From assembly GCF_000512695.2 (NCBI RefSeq), contig NZ_AZRW02000003.1, positions 168,731 through 232,730 of the forward strand: a stretch of 64,000 nucleotides of DNA. The letters are read 5' to 3'. The notes below the pieces were generated by a model, which was given only the letters and a program-made list of their open reading frames with translations, did not search any database and was not told the DNA's origin. Every line of letters starts with the position of its first letter. Positions within the stretch are counted from its first letter, which is position 1. Position numbers and translations under genes: made by a program. This document shows, piece by piece, positions 1 to 9,109 of this stretch. This stretch comes from Pseudomonas sp. QTF5 (GTDB taxonomy: Bacteria > Pseudomonadota > Gammaproteobacteria > Pseudomonadales > Pseudomonadaceae).

Positions 1-100
1 TGGTAATGGTCGTGAGTACGGTGTCTACGGCTTTGAAGAGTACTTGGAAACCAAAGCAATCATGGGATTTGGCGGGCCTGATAGTCCTTCACGCACGTAG
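1..100 (+). CDS. Aldehyde dehydrogenase, C-terminal end (partial)
   Basis: The reading frame is open from the left edge and ends at a TAG at 98-100. The 32 visible residues contain GREYGVYGFEEYLETK, which is the usual end of NAD(P)-dependent aldehyde dehydrogenases, where this tail forms part of the oligomerisation strand. The catalytic Cys and Glu lie outside the window, so the substrate cannot be told. It converges with the polyamine genes on the other strand, and both share the terminator at 178-204. Confidence 0.8.
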   Translation, partial: GNGREYGVYGFEEYLETKAIMGFGGPDSPSRT

Positions 101-177
101 AACCCGTCTAGCGGCCAGTATTCTGATTTAACGTCAGGCCGTGAGGTTATTGCCTCACAGCCTGCTCGGCACAAACC

Positions 178-204
178 AAAACGCCGCTCAAAGAGCGGCG
201 TTTT
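178..204. terminator. Bidirectional rho-independent terminator
   Basis: A perfect 12-bp stem (AAAACGCCGCTC against GAGCGGCGTTTT) closes a three-base AAA loop. It has a T run on the plus strand and T bases on the minus strand. It sits between the aldehyde dehydrogenase tail and the convergent carboxyspermidine dehydrogenase gene, so it probably serves both. Confidence 0.9.
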
Positions 205-257
205 TGCGTTTGGAGCGCAATACAAGATTCACCTGTATTTTGCGCGCCTCAGGCGTT

Positions 258-1493
258 TCAGCTCCAGGGACGGTCTCCATTCTCATCCTTGATGCGGGTC
301 GGCAGGCCCATCACATCCAGCGCCTTGAGGAACGGCTCGGCCGGCAGTTCCTCGACGTTGGCCATGCGCCGCACATCCCACTCGCCGCGCGCGACCAGCA
401 GGGCTGCCGCCACCGGTGGCACGCCAGCGGTATAGGAAATGCCCTGGCTGTCGGTTTCTGCGTAGGCTTCCTCGTGGTCGGCCACGTTGTAGATGAACAC
501 TTCGCGCGGCTGGCCATCCTTGGTGCCTTTTACCAGGTCGCCGATGCAGGTCTTGCCGGTGTAGCCAGGTGCCAGCGAGCTCGGATCAGGGAGCACGGCC
601 TTGACCACTTTCAGCGGAACGACTTCCAGGCCTTCAGCGGTTTTGACCGGTTGCTCGGAGAGCAGGCCAAGGTTCTTGAGTACGGTGAACACATTGATGT
701 AGTGCTCGCCAAAGCTCATCCAGAAACGCACGTTGGGCACGCCGAGGTTCTTCGACAGGGAGTGCACTTCATCGTGGCCGGTCAGGTACAGATTCTGCGC
801 CCCTACGACCGGCAGGTCGTCGGTGCGTTTGACTTCGAACATCGTGTTGCTGGTCCACTGACTGTTCTGCCAGCTCCACACTTGTCCGGTGAATTCGCGG
901 AAGTTGATTTCCGGGTCGAAATTGGTGGCGAAATACTTGCCATGGGAACCGGCATTGACGTCGAGGATGTCGATCGAGTCAATACGGTCGAAATACTGTT
1001 GCTGCGCCAGCGCTGCATAGGCGTTGACCACACCCGGGTCGAAGCCCACACCGAGGATGGCGGTGATGTTCTTCTCTTTGCACTCCTCGAGGTGCTTCCA
1101 CTCGTAGTTGCCGTACCAGGGCGGCGTCTCGCAGACTTTGCCCGGTTCTTCGTGAATGGCGGTGTCCAGGTAGGCCGCACCGGTATCGATACAGGCACGC
1201 AGTACCGACATGTTGAGGAAGGCGGAACCAACGTTGATGACGATCTGCGATCCGGTTTCACGGATCAGCGCCTTGGTCGCCTCGACGTCCAGAGCATTCA
1301 GCGAGAAGGCCTTGATGTCGGCGGGCTGCTTGAGGCTGCCCTTGGCCTTGACGCTGTCGATGATGGCCTGGCATTTGGAGATGTTGCGCGACGCGATAGC
1401 AATACGACCGAGTTCATCGTTGTGCTGCGCGCACTTGTGGGCCACCACCTTGGCGACACCTCCTGCACCAATGATAAGCACGTTCTTCTTCAA
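258..1493 (-). CDS. Carboxy(nor)spermidine dehydrogenase (saccharopine dehydrogenase family)
   Basis: Predicted cytosolic NAD(P)H-dependent enzyme that condenses aspartate semialdehyde with putrescine or diaminopropane to give carboxyspermidine or carboxynorspermidine. The 411-residue protein opens with a Rossmann motif, GAGGVA, at about residues 8-13, followed by a saccharopine dehydrogenase-like catalytic region (HEEPGKVCETPPWYGNYEW near 115-135). The start is a TTG preceded by an AGGAGAGAGAG stretch. It lies 27 bases downstream of nspC on the same strand and is almost certainly co-transcribed; the two enzymes form the alternative polyamine route that avoids decarboxylated S-adenosylmethionine. 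Substrate preference cannot be read from sequence. Confidence 0.88.
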   Translation of the reverse strand: MKKNVLIIGAGGVAKVVAHKCAQHNDELGRIAIASRNISKCQAIIDSVKAKGSLKQPADIKAFSLNALDVEATKALIRETGSQIVINVGSAFLNMSVLRACIDTGAAYLDTAIHEEPGKVCETPPWYGNYEWKHLEECKEKNITAILGVGFDPGVVNAYAALAQQQYFDRIDSIDILDVNAGSHGKYFATNFDPEINFREFTGQVWSWQNSQWTSNTMFEVKRTDDLPVVGAQNLYLTGHDEVHSLSKNLGVPNVRFWMSFGEHYINVFTVLKNLGLLSEQPVKTAEGLEVVPLKVVKAVLPDPSSLAPGYTGKTCIGDLVKGTKDGQPREVFIYNVADHEEAYAETDSQGISYTAGVPPVAAALLVARGEWDVRRMANVEELPAEPFLKALDVMGLPTRIKDENGDRPWS

Positions 1494-1520
1494 TTTTTCT
1501 CTCTCTCCTTTTCTGCCAGC

Positions 1521-2618
1521 TTACGAAAGGCTGGACATGTAGTCGTTGTAACCAAACTCACGAACCACCTCAACACTACCGTCGAGTTGTTTCACTACGA
1601 TGGACGGCATTTTCAGGCCGTTGAACCAGTTCTTCTTGACCATGGTGTAACCCGCTGCGTCGATGAACGACAGCCGATCGCCGATCGCCAAGGGACGATC
1701 GAATTGATACTCACCGAAAATATCGCCGGCCAGGCAGGATTTGCCGCACACCATGTAGGTGTGTTCGCCTTCGCTGGGCGCCAGCTTGGCATTCAGGCGA
1801 TAGATCAGCAGATCGAGCATGTGCGCCTCGATGGAGCTGTCCACTACGGCCAGGTGCTTGCCGTTGTAGAGGGTGTCGAGCACGGTGACTTCCAGCGACG
1901 CGCTCTGGGTGATGGCGGCTTCGCCCGGCTCCAGGTAGACCTGCACGCTGTATTTTTGCGAAAAGGCCTTGAGCCGCGCGCAGAACGCGTCGATCGCGTA
2001 GCCTTCACCGGTGAAGTGAATGCCGCCGCCCAGGCTGACCCACTCGACCTTGTGCAGCAGATGGCCGAACCGCTCTTCGATGGTGCACAGCATCTGGTCG
2101 AACAGGCCGAAGTCGGCGTTCTCGCAGTTGTTGTGGAACATGAAGCCCGAGATCTGCTCGATGACCTGCTCTATCTTCACCGGATCCCACTCGCCCAGAC
2201 GGCTGAACGGCCGCGCCGGATCGGCTAGCAGGTAATCCGAGCTGCTCACCTGCGGATTGACCCGCAGACCGCGCACCTTGCCTGCTGAAGCCTCAGTGTA
2301 GCGCTGCAACTGACCGATGGAGTTGAAGATGATCTTGTCGCAGTTGTCGAGCATCTCCTCGATCTCGTCGTCGGCCCAGGCCACGCTGTAGGCGTGGGTC
2401 TCGCCAGCGAACTTCTGGCGACCGAGCTTGAGCTCATAGAGCGAAGACGACGTGGTGCCGTCCATGTATTGCTGCATCAGGTCGAACACCGACCAGGTGG
2501 CGAAGCACTTGAGTGCCAGCAGGGCCTTCGCCCCGGACTGTTCGCGCACATAAGCGATCTTCTGCATGTTCGCCAGCAGCTTTTGTTTGTCGATGAGGTA
2601 GTACGGCGTCTTGATCAT
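1521..2618 (-). CDS. nspC: Carboxynorspermidine decarboxylase
   Basis: PLP-dependent decarboxylase of the alanine racemase-like fold that turns carboxynorspermidine or carboxyspermidine into norspermidine or spermidine. The 365-residue protein begins MIKTPYYLIDKQKL and holds ALLALKCFATWSVF near residue 40, with the PLP lysine, the glycine-rich VSLGGGIHFTG segment and a C-terminal CGKSCLAGD active-site cysteine region. I start it at 2618 because GGAGG lies seven bases upstream; a longer frame reaching 2702 has no such site and adds an unrelated N-terminus. It is the first gene of the pair with the dehydrogenase. Confidence 0.9.
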   Translation of the reverse strand: MIKTPYYLIDKQKLLANMQKIAYVREQSGAKALLALKCFATWSVFDLMQQYMDGTTSSSLYELKLGRQKFAGETHAYSVAWADDEIEEMLDNCDKIIFNSIGQLQRYTEASAGKVRGLRVNPQVSSSDYLLADPARPFSRLGEWDPVKIEQVIEQISGFMFHNNCENADFGLFDQMLCTIEERFGHLLHKVEWVSLGGGIHFTGEGYAIDAFCARLKAFSQKYSVQVYLEPGEAAITQSASLEVTVLDTLYNGKHLAVVDSSIEAHMLDLLIYRLNAKLAPSEGEHTYMVCGKSCLAGDIFGEYQFDRPLAIGDRLSFIDAAGYTMVKKNWFNGLKMPSIVVKQLDGSVEVVREFGYNDYMSSLS

Positions 2619-3124
2619 TTCGAGGCCTCCGGCAAGGCTAGCCAAAAAAAGGATGCGCATTGTGCCCTCACTGACTGCATATCGAAAGAGCAGAAAGCCC
2701 AATTCGCTGAGTTGTCCTGAACTGGATCCGGGAGCGTGTTTGATTATTCCAGTAGAGAATCAGACGCAGCGCGCGACCCTCTGTATGACACGCACCAGCA
2801 TTGACAGCGCCAACCAGATACAGACGATAAATGAAAGCTCCCCTGACTTGCTAAATAGGTTGATGTCGGCGGAAAGCATCGTGAACAGGTTCTCGCAACA
2901 GTTCCTCATCCATAGCCTGGTTAAAAAACTTATAAATCGAACCGCGATTAAAAATAACCAAAACAGTATCGACCTTCCGACCCGCCACTGTTTAAACCAG
3001 CAGCAACCCTGACTTCATTGACAGCCTGCCTAATAAGTAGATACACGCCAATCATTTAAACTGCATAACACTTTCCGACTGTTATTACACACTTCAATGA
3101 CGCCATCAGGAGAACTCTTTTAAC

Positions 3125-3298
3125 ATGGCGCACTCGCCAATTCGCCGACATAAAAAACGCCCGAGCGTTCAACTCATGCCCGCCAGCGCAGCCTCTAGCC
3201 CGAGGCTTATGGCGTTCAACCTTGTTGACCAACGTGCCTCAAACACTTCAAAGAAGGGCCACCAACAACCATCACTGACTTTTTATAACAACCATTGA
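3125..3298 (+). CDS. Possible small protein, 57 residues, unknown
   Basis: An ATG at 3125 opens 57 codons ending in TGA at 3296-3298. An AGGAG lies about 13 bases before the ATG, which is farther than usual. The product would be basic at its N-terminus (residues RRHKKR near 7-12) with no membrane segment and no family I recognise. It lies about 115 bases before bcsQ on the same strand. It may be a chance frame in leader DNA. Confidence 0.25.
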   Translation: MAHSPIRRHKKRPSVQLMPASAASSPRLMAFNLVDQRASNTSKKGHQQPSLTFYNNH

Positions 3299-3317
3299 CA
3301 CTCAGACACAGACGCCA

Positions 3318-3343
3318 GATGATGGCGCCACATTGCCATCATC
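3318..3343. repeat. Inverted repeat before the cellulose operon
   Basis: GATGATGGC and GCCATCATC form a perfect 9-bp inverted repeat around an 8-base spacer, 70 bases before the bcsQ start. No T run follows, so a simple terminator is unlikely; an operator or a leader-RNA hairpin is more plausible. Confidence 0.45.
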
Positions 3344-3413
3344 CAACAAAGAACCGACCTTGTCAGGTTAATAAACTCTGTATTCCTGAGTTATTTAATT
3401 CTCGGTATAACGC

Positions 3414-4583
3414 ATGAACTATGTAGATGACGTCACTAGGCTTTTTGCAAGTTTTGGCGAAGCCGCAGGTAGTTACCAGGAAATACAACCCAACTATAAA
3501 GATTTCAAAGATAACCTGACCCCACCTGTCACATCGATCGCTGAGCAAGATTCAAGCGAAGCGCTGCCTCAAGCAACTACCGCCGTGCTTCTACTTGACG
3601 AGCCCGCCCCCCCCTTATTACTGATCGGCCCGCCGGTGAAACGTGCAAAAAACGTTGTCATCTCGCTGCCTTCACCGAAAACAGCCCCCTTGCCGAGCGA
3701 GTCAGCGGCTGCTCCCGTAACGGGTGACCACCAGCGATTGAGCGAACTGTTGCGCGAACTGAACCAGATTCGTCGAGACGGTCTGCCAACGCCGCGCAAG
3801 CAGACCAAGGCAAAGGTTATCGCTATCGTTTCGGCCAACGGCGGCGTGGGTAAAAGCACTGTCGCGGCCGGGCTGGCCAAGGCTCTCGGGCGCCTTGGCG
3901 GGCGAACCATCGCGATTGATCTGGACCCTCAGAACGCCCTGTCCAGTCACTTGGGCACCCTTAAACAGGGGCCTGGACTGATCCAGCTGAAACAGCCCGA
4001 TGCCGACTGGAACGCCCATTGTCAGCCTGGCTATGGCGACAGCGAGCTCCTGCCCTTTGGCACGGGCAACATCAATGATCGCAGACCGCTCAAGCAGCAG
4101 ATGCTTGACGATACCGACTGGCTGAACCAGCGCCTGGTGTCGATGAATCTCGGTGAAAACGACACTGTGATCCTGGACACCCCTTCAGGCGCAAACGTCT
4201 ATTCGCAACAGGCATTGGATGCCGCTGATCTGGTGCTCGTCATCACCGTTGCCGACGCCGCCTCCTATCTGGCGCTGGACACCATGGCGCAGTGGCTGGA
4301 AACCACTCGAAGACGTGCACAACGTCACAGGTATGTGCTTAACCAACAGGATGGTTCGCGTTCGTTCAGCCGGGACATGAGTCTGCTGTTCCAGCGCCGG
4401 CTCGGCAGTGATCTGATCAGGACGATACGACTCGATCACCAACTCAACGAATCGCTGGCCTACAGCCGGGATCCTCTGCAGCACGCACCGGATTCCATTG
4501 GCTGTCAGGACATCCGTTCGCTCGCGTGCGCGGTTCGCGCCTTGCTTCTCCCGGACGCTACCGACGAGCACCTCGCGCCATGA
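3414..4583 (+). CDS. bcsQ: BcsQ/WssA-type ParA ATPase with N-terminal BcsR-like segment
   Basis: MinD/ParA-family protein that begins cellulose operons and is thought to help position or assemble the synthase. The 389 residues fall into three parts. Residues 1-25 (VDDVTRLFASFG and YQEI) resemble the small protein BcsR. A proline-rich linker runs to about 130. The ATPase has Walker A NGGVGKST at 142-149 and the DLDPQ switch near 169-173. The signature lysine usual before GGVGK is asparagine here. No clear ribosome site precedes the ATG, but the BcsR-like start supports this N-terminus. Its stop overlaps the bcsA start in ATGA. Confidence 0.8.
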   Translation: MNYVDDVTRLFASFGEAAGSYQEIQPNYKDFKDNLTPPVTSIAEQDSSEALPQATTAVLLLDEPAPPLLLIGPPVKRAKNVVISLPSPKTAPLPSESAAAPVTGDHQRLSELLRELNQIRRDGLPTPRKQTKAKVIAIVSANGGVGKSTVAAGLAKALGRLGGRTIAIDLDPQNALSSHLGTLKQGPGLIQLKQPDADWNAHCQPGYGDSELLPFGTGNINDRRPLKQQMLDDTDWLNQRLVSMNLGENDTVILDTPSGANVYSQQALDAADLVLVITVADAASYLALDTMAQWLETTRRRAQRHRYVLNQQDGSRSFSRDMSLLFQRRLGSDLIRTIRLDHQLNESLAYSRDPLQHAPDSIGCQDIRSLACAVRALLLPDATDEHLAP

Positions 4584-6811
4584 CCGCCCAGCTCAATGCC
4601 CCCTCCCCACAGACCTGGCGGTTGCAAGGGCTACTGGATACGTTCCAGGCTCGCTTCAACCGATGGCCCGAGCGCTGTCGCCAAGCCCTGAAAATCACCG
4701 CCGGGCTGATTGCGGCATTGTTGGCGCTGGGCATCCTTACCGCACCGCTTGATCTGTATTCCCAGGCAGCGTTTGCCGCCGCGTGTTTCACCGTGAGCCT
4801 GATCGTCCGCAAACAAGCCGGGCGACTGGCGATCCTGACCCTGATCACCCTCTCGTTGATCGCATCGTTACGTTATATGTACTGGCGCCTGTCCGACACG
4901 CTGGATTTCGACAGGTGGCAGGATGCCGTATTTGGCTACGGGTTGGTCCTGGCCGAGCTGTATGCCTTGCTCGTCCTGGTATTCGGCTATGTCCAGACGG
5001 CCTGGCCGCTGCACCGCAAGCCACAGATTTTGCAGCAGGCGCCCGATCAATGGCCAACGGTCGACATCTTTATACCCACTTACAACGAATCATTGAGCAT
5101 CGTGAAACTGGTGGTGCTCGCCTCCCAAGCCATCGACTGGCCCGAAGCCAAGTTGCGTGTGCATGTACTCGATGACGGACGTCGGGAAGAGTTCCGGATT
5201 TTCTGCGAACAGATTGGTGTCAACTACATCACCCGCGACAACAATCAGCATGCCAAGGCCGGCAACCTCAATGAGGCGCTGAAAGTGACCGATGGCGAGT
5301 TCATTGCCGTATTTGACGCAGACCACGTCCCCACCCGCTCCTTTTTGCAAGTCACCATGGGCTGGTTTTTCAAGGATCCAAACCTGGCGTTGCTGCAAAC
5401 CCCGCATTTTTTCTACTCACCTGACCCATTCGAAAAAAACCTCGATACGTTTCGCTCGGTCCCCAACGAAGGTGAGTTGTTCTACGGCCTGGTGCAGGAC
5501 GGCAACGACCTTTGGAACGCAACATTCTTCTGCGGCTCCTGCGCCGTCATGCGGCGCACTCATCTGCTGGAAGTCGGCGGCATCGCCACCGAAACCGTGA
5601 CAGAGGATGCGCACACCGCGCTCAAGCTCAATCGCCGGGGCTTCAATACGGCCTACCTTGCCATTCCACAAGCAGCCGGCCTCGCCACGGAAAACCTTTC
5701 TCGCCACATCCGTCAGCGCGTACGTTGGGCGCGGGGCATGGCGCAGATTTTTCGCACCGACAACCCGCTGCTTGGCAAAGGCCTGAATCTGGGCCAGCGC
5801 ATCTGTTACCTCAACGCCATGATGCATTTTTTCTACAGCCTGCCTCGCCTGGTGTTCTTGACCGCGCCCTTGGCCTACCTGATTTTCGACGCGCAGATAT
5901 TCCACGCTTCGGCGTTGATGGTGATGGTCTATGTCCTGCCCCATATTTTCCATTCCAGCCTGACCAACTCCAGCATCCAGGGGCGATTTCGTCATTCGTT
6001 CTGGAACGAAGTCTATGAGTCGGTTTTGGCCTGGTACATCATGCGGCCCGTGCTGCTCGCCCTGATCAAACCGTCACTGGGCACGTTCAACGTGACCGAT
6101 AAGGGCGGCACCATCAAAAACGATTATTTCGACTGGAAGCTCGCGCGCCCCTACATCGTGTTGCTGACGTTGAACATGCTCGGCCTGGTGATCGGCTCGG
6201 TGAAACTGATCGGGAGTGATTCGGCCGAGGTCGCTACCTTATTGATCAACCTGGCCTGGACCCTCTACAACATCATCATCGTCAGCACCGCGGTCGCGGT
6301 TGCCACTGAGTCCTCCCAGGTACGCGTCGAACCCAGGGTCCCCGCCGATCTGCCCGTGCGCGCCTACCGTCAAGATGGCACGTGGTTCGATTGCACCACC
6401 CAGAATTTCTCGCAGAACGGTGTAGGTCTCAACCTGCCAGGCGATATTCAACTCTGCCCCCAGGAGACGCTGCAACTCAGCATTCTGCGCACGCCGCCCT
6501 CCAGCCTCTTTCCTGCAACGGCGATATTCAGCCACGGCAATGTGGCCGGCGTGCAATTCGATGCCATGCCCCTGCGTCTGCAGAGTGAACTGGTGCGACT
6601 CACGTTTTCACGCGCCGATACCTGGGCCAGCACGTGGGGTAACGGTCGCCCCGACGCCCCTATGTCGGCTCTGAGGGACGTCAGCCACATCGGCCTGCGC
6701 GCCATTCTCCGCTTGTTCATGGCCACCCTTAAAGAGGGTCAGGCGCTGCTGCGCAAACGTTCGAACACGCCATCATCTATCGACCCTATCGCGGAAATAC
6801 ACCGATCTTGA
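4580..6811 (+). CDS. bcsA: Cellulose synthase catalytic subunit
   Basis: Inner-membrane family 2 glycosyltransferase that polymerises UDP-glucose into beta-1,4-glucan and threads it through its membrane channel. The 743 residues carry N-terminal membrane segments, the GT2 motifs DDG (198-200), DAD (246-248), TED (341-343) and QRVRW (379-383), further membrane helices, and a PilZ domain. The c-di-GMP-binding motifs RVEPR (582-586) and NFSQNG (609-614) are intact, so activation by c-di-GMP is expected. The ATG at 4580 overlaps the bcsQ stop; an in-frame start at 4526 lies inside bcsQ and is unnecessary. Length matches WssB of pseudomonads. Confidence 0.97.
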   Translation: MTAQLNAPSPQTWRLQGLLDTFQARFNRWPERCRQALKITAGLIAALLALGILTAPLDLYSQAAFAAACFTVSLIVRKQAGRLAILTLITLSLIASLRYMYWRLSDTLDFDRWQDAVFGYGLVLAELYALLVLVFGYVQTAWPLHRKPQILQQAPDQWPTVDIFIPTYNESLSIVKLVVLASQAIDWPEAKLRVHVLDDGRREEFRIFCEQIGVNYITRDNNQHAKAGNLNEALKVTDGEFIAVFDADHVPTRSFLQVTMGWFFKDPNLALLQTPHFFYSPDPFEKNLDTFRSVPNEGELFYGLVQDGNDLWNATFFCGSCAVMRRTHLLEVGGIATETVTEDAHTALKLNRRGFNTAYLAIPQAAGLATENLSRHIRQRVRWARGMAQIFRTDNPLLGKGLNLGQRICYLNAMMHFFYSLPRLVFLTAPLAYLIFDAQIFHASALMVMVYVLPHIFHSSLTNSSIQGRFRHSFWNEVYESVLAWYIMRPVLLALIKPSLGTFNVTDKGGTIKNDYFDWKLARPYIVLLTLNMLGLVIGSVKLIGSDSAEVATLLINLAWTLYNIIIVSTAVAVATESSQVRVEPRVPADLPVRAYRQDGTWFDCTTQNFSQNGVGLNLPGDIQLCPQETLQLSILRTPPSSLFPATAIFSHGNVAGVQFDAMPLRLQSELVRLTFSRADTWASTWGNGRPDAPMSALRDVSHIGLRAILRLFMATLKEGQALLRKRSNTPSSIDPIAEIHRS

Positions 6812-9102
6812 ACTGCTCCTCTCGCCAGACCTCTACGCCTCGCCGCTCACTCCTGTTTATCGCCTGCACACTATTGGGCGGGAGTGCTGTGGCCTTGAGT
6901 GTTGCCGCCCAACCCAGTGCCACAACGGCGACGATCGCACCGCCGCCGCTGACCGATGCGCCGACCAACAGCTACACGCGCACGCTCAAGGAACTGGGAA
7001 AGAACTATTCGATGAGCCTCAAAGGTGTGGAGGCAACGGACAGTGTGAACTTCGATGTGCGTGCCGATGAAGTCGTGACGGCAGCGCAGGTCACGCTTCA
7101 GTACAGCTACTCACCGGCACTGCTGGCCGACCTTTCGCAAATCAACGTATTGATTAACGATCAAGTGGCCGCCAGCCTGCCCCTGCCCAAGGAAGACGCC
7201 GGCGGGTTGCAGACCCGGACCGTGCAGATCCCGCCGCAGATGATTACCGAGTTCAACCGGCTCAGCCTGCAGTTCATCGGTCACTACACGATGCAATGCG
7301 AAGACCCGTTGCACTCCAGTCTGTGGGCCAGGATCGATAACGCCAGCCAGTTGAGCCTCCAGGTGTCCTCGGTGCCACAGCCCAACGATCTTTCCGCGTT
7401 GCCGCTGCCCTTGTTCGATCCACGAGACGCCTTGCCCTTGAAGCTGCCCTTCGTGTTCATCTCACGCCCTGACACCTCCGAGCTGGAGGCCGCCGGTATT
7501 CTGTCTTCCTGGTTCGGCGCCCTGGCCAGCTACCGTGGCGCGACTTTTCCGGTCAATCTCACCCACCTGCCGACCACCGGCAACGCCGTGGTGTTTGTCA
7601 GCAACAGCGAAGCAGCGACGTTGAGTGGTCTCAAGATCAAAGAGGTCACCGGCCCGCGATTGACGATGGTGAGTAACCCGACTGACCCTCAAGGCAAGCT
7701 GCTGATCGTTTCCGGGCGTGATGGCGCCGATCTGAAAATCGCCGCCACTGCGCTGGCACTCGGCGGCTCGGCCTTTTCGGGGCAAAGTGTGGCGATTGAT
7801 CGCATCGACGCGATCAAGCCACGCCAACCCTATGATGCGCCCAACTGGTTGCCCTCTGATCGCCCGGTACGCCTGGGTGAACTGGCCAAAGCTGCCGAGC
7901 TCAACGTGTCGGGTTACAACCCTGGGCAAATGACGGTGGCCCTGCGTTTGCCACCGGACCTGTTCAACTGGCGTGAGCCCGGCGCGCAACTGGATTTGAA
8001 GTACCGCTATACGCCCCAACCGGTTGCTACCAACTCCTCGTTGCTGGTCAGCTTCAACGACACGTTCATCAAGTCGATCGAGTTGCCTTCCATCGAGAAG
8101 CTCGGCAACAGCGACAGCCTGCTGGCGATGCTCAAAACCGACGACAGCCTGGCCCGCACATCGCGCATGCTGTTGCCGCTCAACTCGGTAGCCCTGCAAT
8201 CGCGGCTGCAATTTCGTTTTATGTATGACTACATCAAGCAAGGCGACTGCCGCGACATCATCATCGACAACATGCGCGGTGCGATTGACCCGGACTCAAC
8301 GCTGGATGTCAGCCATTACGACCACTTTATGGCCATGCCCAATCTCGGTGTGTTCAAGGACAGTGGTTTTCCGTTCACGCGCATGGCCGATCTTTCTGAA
8401 ACATCAGTGATCCTGCCCAATGACCCGGGCCCGGCCGACCTCAGCGCCTACCTGGCCCTGCTCGGTCGCTTTGGCGATTCCACCGGCTACCCGGCCACCG
8501 GCCTGAGAGTGGTCCATGCCGACCAGTTGGCCGAGCAACGTGACCGGGATTTGCTGGTTCTCGCCTCAGGCAATAACCAACCGCTGCTCAAGCAATGGCA
8601 GAGCCTGCTGCCGGCCAGGACTGAAGGCGATGAGCAATACGTCGAGCTGTCGGACCTGCCCTTGCGCGTACGCAACTGGGTCAGCCCGGATACGCAAAGC
8701 AATCTGCGCAAGGCGCGTAACAGCCTCAGGTTCTCCGCTGAGGACGGCAGTTCTTATCTGACCGGATTCGAATCACCGCTCAAGAGCGGACGCAGCGTGG
8801 TGTTCATCGCCAGCGCGCGGCCCAGTGGTCTCGCCGAGGTGACTGATGCCTTGCTTAGCAGCGACGCAAACGCCCACACACTGCAAGGCAGTCTGGTGGC
8901 GATCAAGGGCAAGCACGTTGAGTCGCTGGTCGCCGAACAGGATTACTACGTCGGACGTTTAGGTCCGTGGCGCTTTGTACAGTGGTACCTCTCGCAACAC
9001 GGATTGGCACTCGCACTGGTCACGCTGATCGGGGTCCTGTTGCTGACCTCGTTGGCCTACCTGTCCCTGCGCATGCGGGCCAAACGTCGTCTTGGGCAGT
9101 AA
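6808..9102 (+). CDS. bcsB: Cellulose synthase periplasmic subunit BcsB
   Basis: Periplasmic, membrane-anchored partner of BcsA that guides the emerging glucan. The 764-residue protein has a signal peptide (hydrophobic stretch SLLFIACTLLGGSAVAL), a long region with carbohydrate-binding-like and flavodoxin-like repeats, and a single C-terminal membrane helix near residues 735-757 that docks to BcsA. The TTG start overlaps the bcsA stop in TTGA, which points to translational coupling. An ATG start is not available at this position. Confidence 0.95.
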   Translation: MNCSSRQTSTPRRSLLFIACTLLGGSAVALSVAAQPSATTATIAPPPLTDAPTNSYTRTLKELGKNYSMSLKGVEATDSVNFDVRADEVVTAAQVTLQYSYSPALLADLSQINVLINDQVAASLPLPKEDAGGLQTRTVQIPPQMITEFNRLSLQFIGHYTMQCEDPLHSSLWARIDNASQLSLQVSSVPQPNDLSALPLPLFDPRDALPLKLPFVFISRPDTSELEAAGILSSWFGALASYRGATFPVNLTHLPTTGNAVVFVSNSEAATLSGLKIKEVTGPRLTMVSNPTDPQGKLLIVSGRDGADLKIAATALALGGSAFSGQSVAIDRIDAIKPRQPYDAPNWLPSDRPVRLGELAKAAELNVSGYNPGQMTVALRLPPDLFNWREPGAQLDLKYRYTPQPVATNSSLLVSFNDTFIKSIELPSIEKLGNSDSLLAMLKTDDSLARTSRMLLPLNSVALQSRLQFRFMYDYIKQGDCRDIIIDNMRGAIDPDSTLDVSHYDHFMAMPNLGVFKDSGFPFTRMADLSETSVILPNDPGPADLSAYLALLGRFGDSTGYPATGLRVVHADQLAEQRDRDLLVLASGNNQPLLKQWQSLLPARTEGDEQYVELSDLPLRVRNWVSPDTQSNLRKARNSLRFSAEDGSSYLTGFESPLKSGRSVVFIASARPSGLAEVTDALLSSDANAHTLQGSLVAIKGKHVESLVAEQDYYVGRLGPWRFVQWYLSQHGLALALVTLIGVLLLTSLAYLSLRMRAKRRLGQ

Positions 9103-9109
9103 GCCGCGC

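Larger units (their letters stand above)
2703..3413. other. Long intergenic region upstream of the cellulose operon
   Basis: About 700 bases that are more AT-rich than the flanks, between the divergent polyamine and cellulose operons. A 133-codon plus-strand frame overlapping the nspC start has no ribosome site and looks accidental. The region contains a possible 57-codon gene (3125-3298) and an inverted repeat (3318-3343), listed separately. It probably holds the operon promoter and operators for the cellulose genes, but I cannot place a convincing -35/-10 pair. Confidence 0.5.

Noticed and set aside
141..2228. 695-codon plus-strand frame across the polyamine genes
   Set aside because: It lies antisense to two well-supported enzymes with recognisable motifs. 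Its own translation has no family features and is a by-product of GC-rich codon use.
7462..8241. 259-codon minus-strand frame inside bcsB
   Set aside because: Antisense shadow of bcsB. The plus-strand frame is complete and matches the family.
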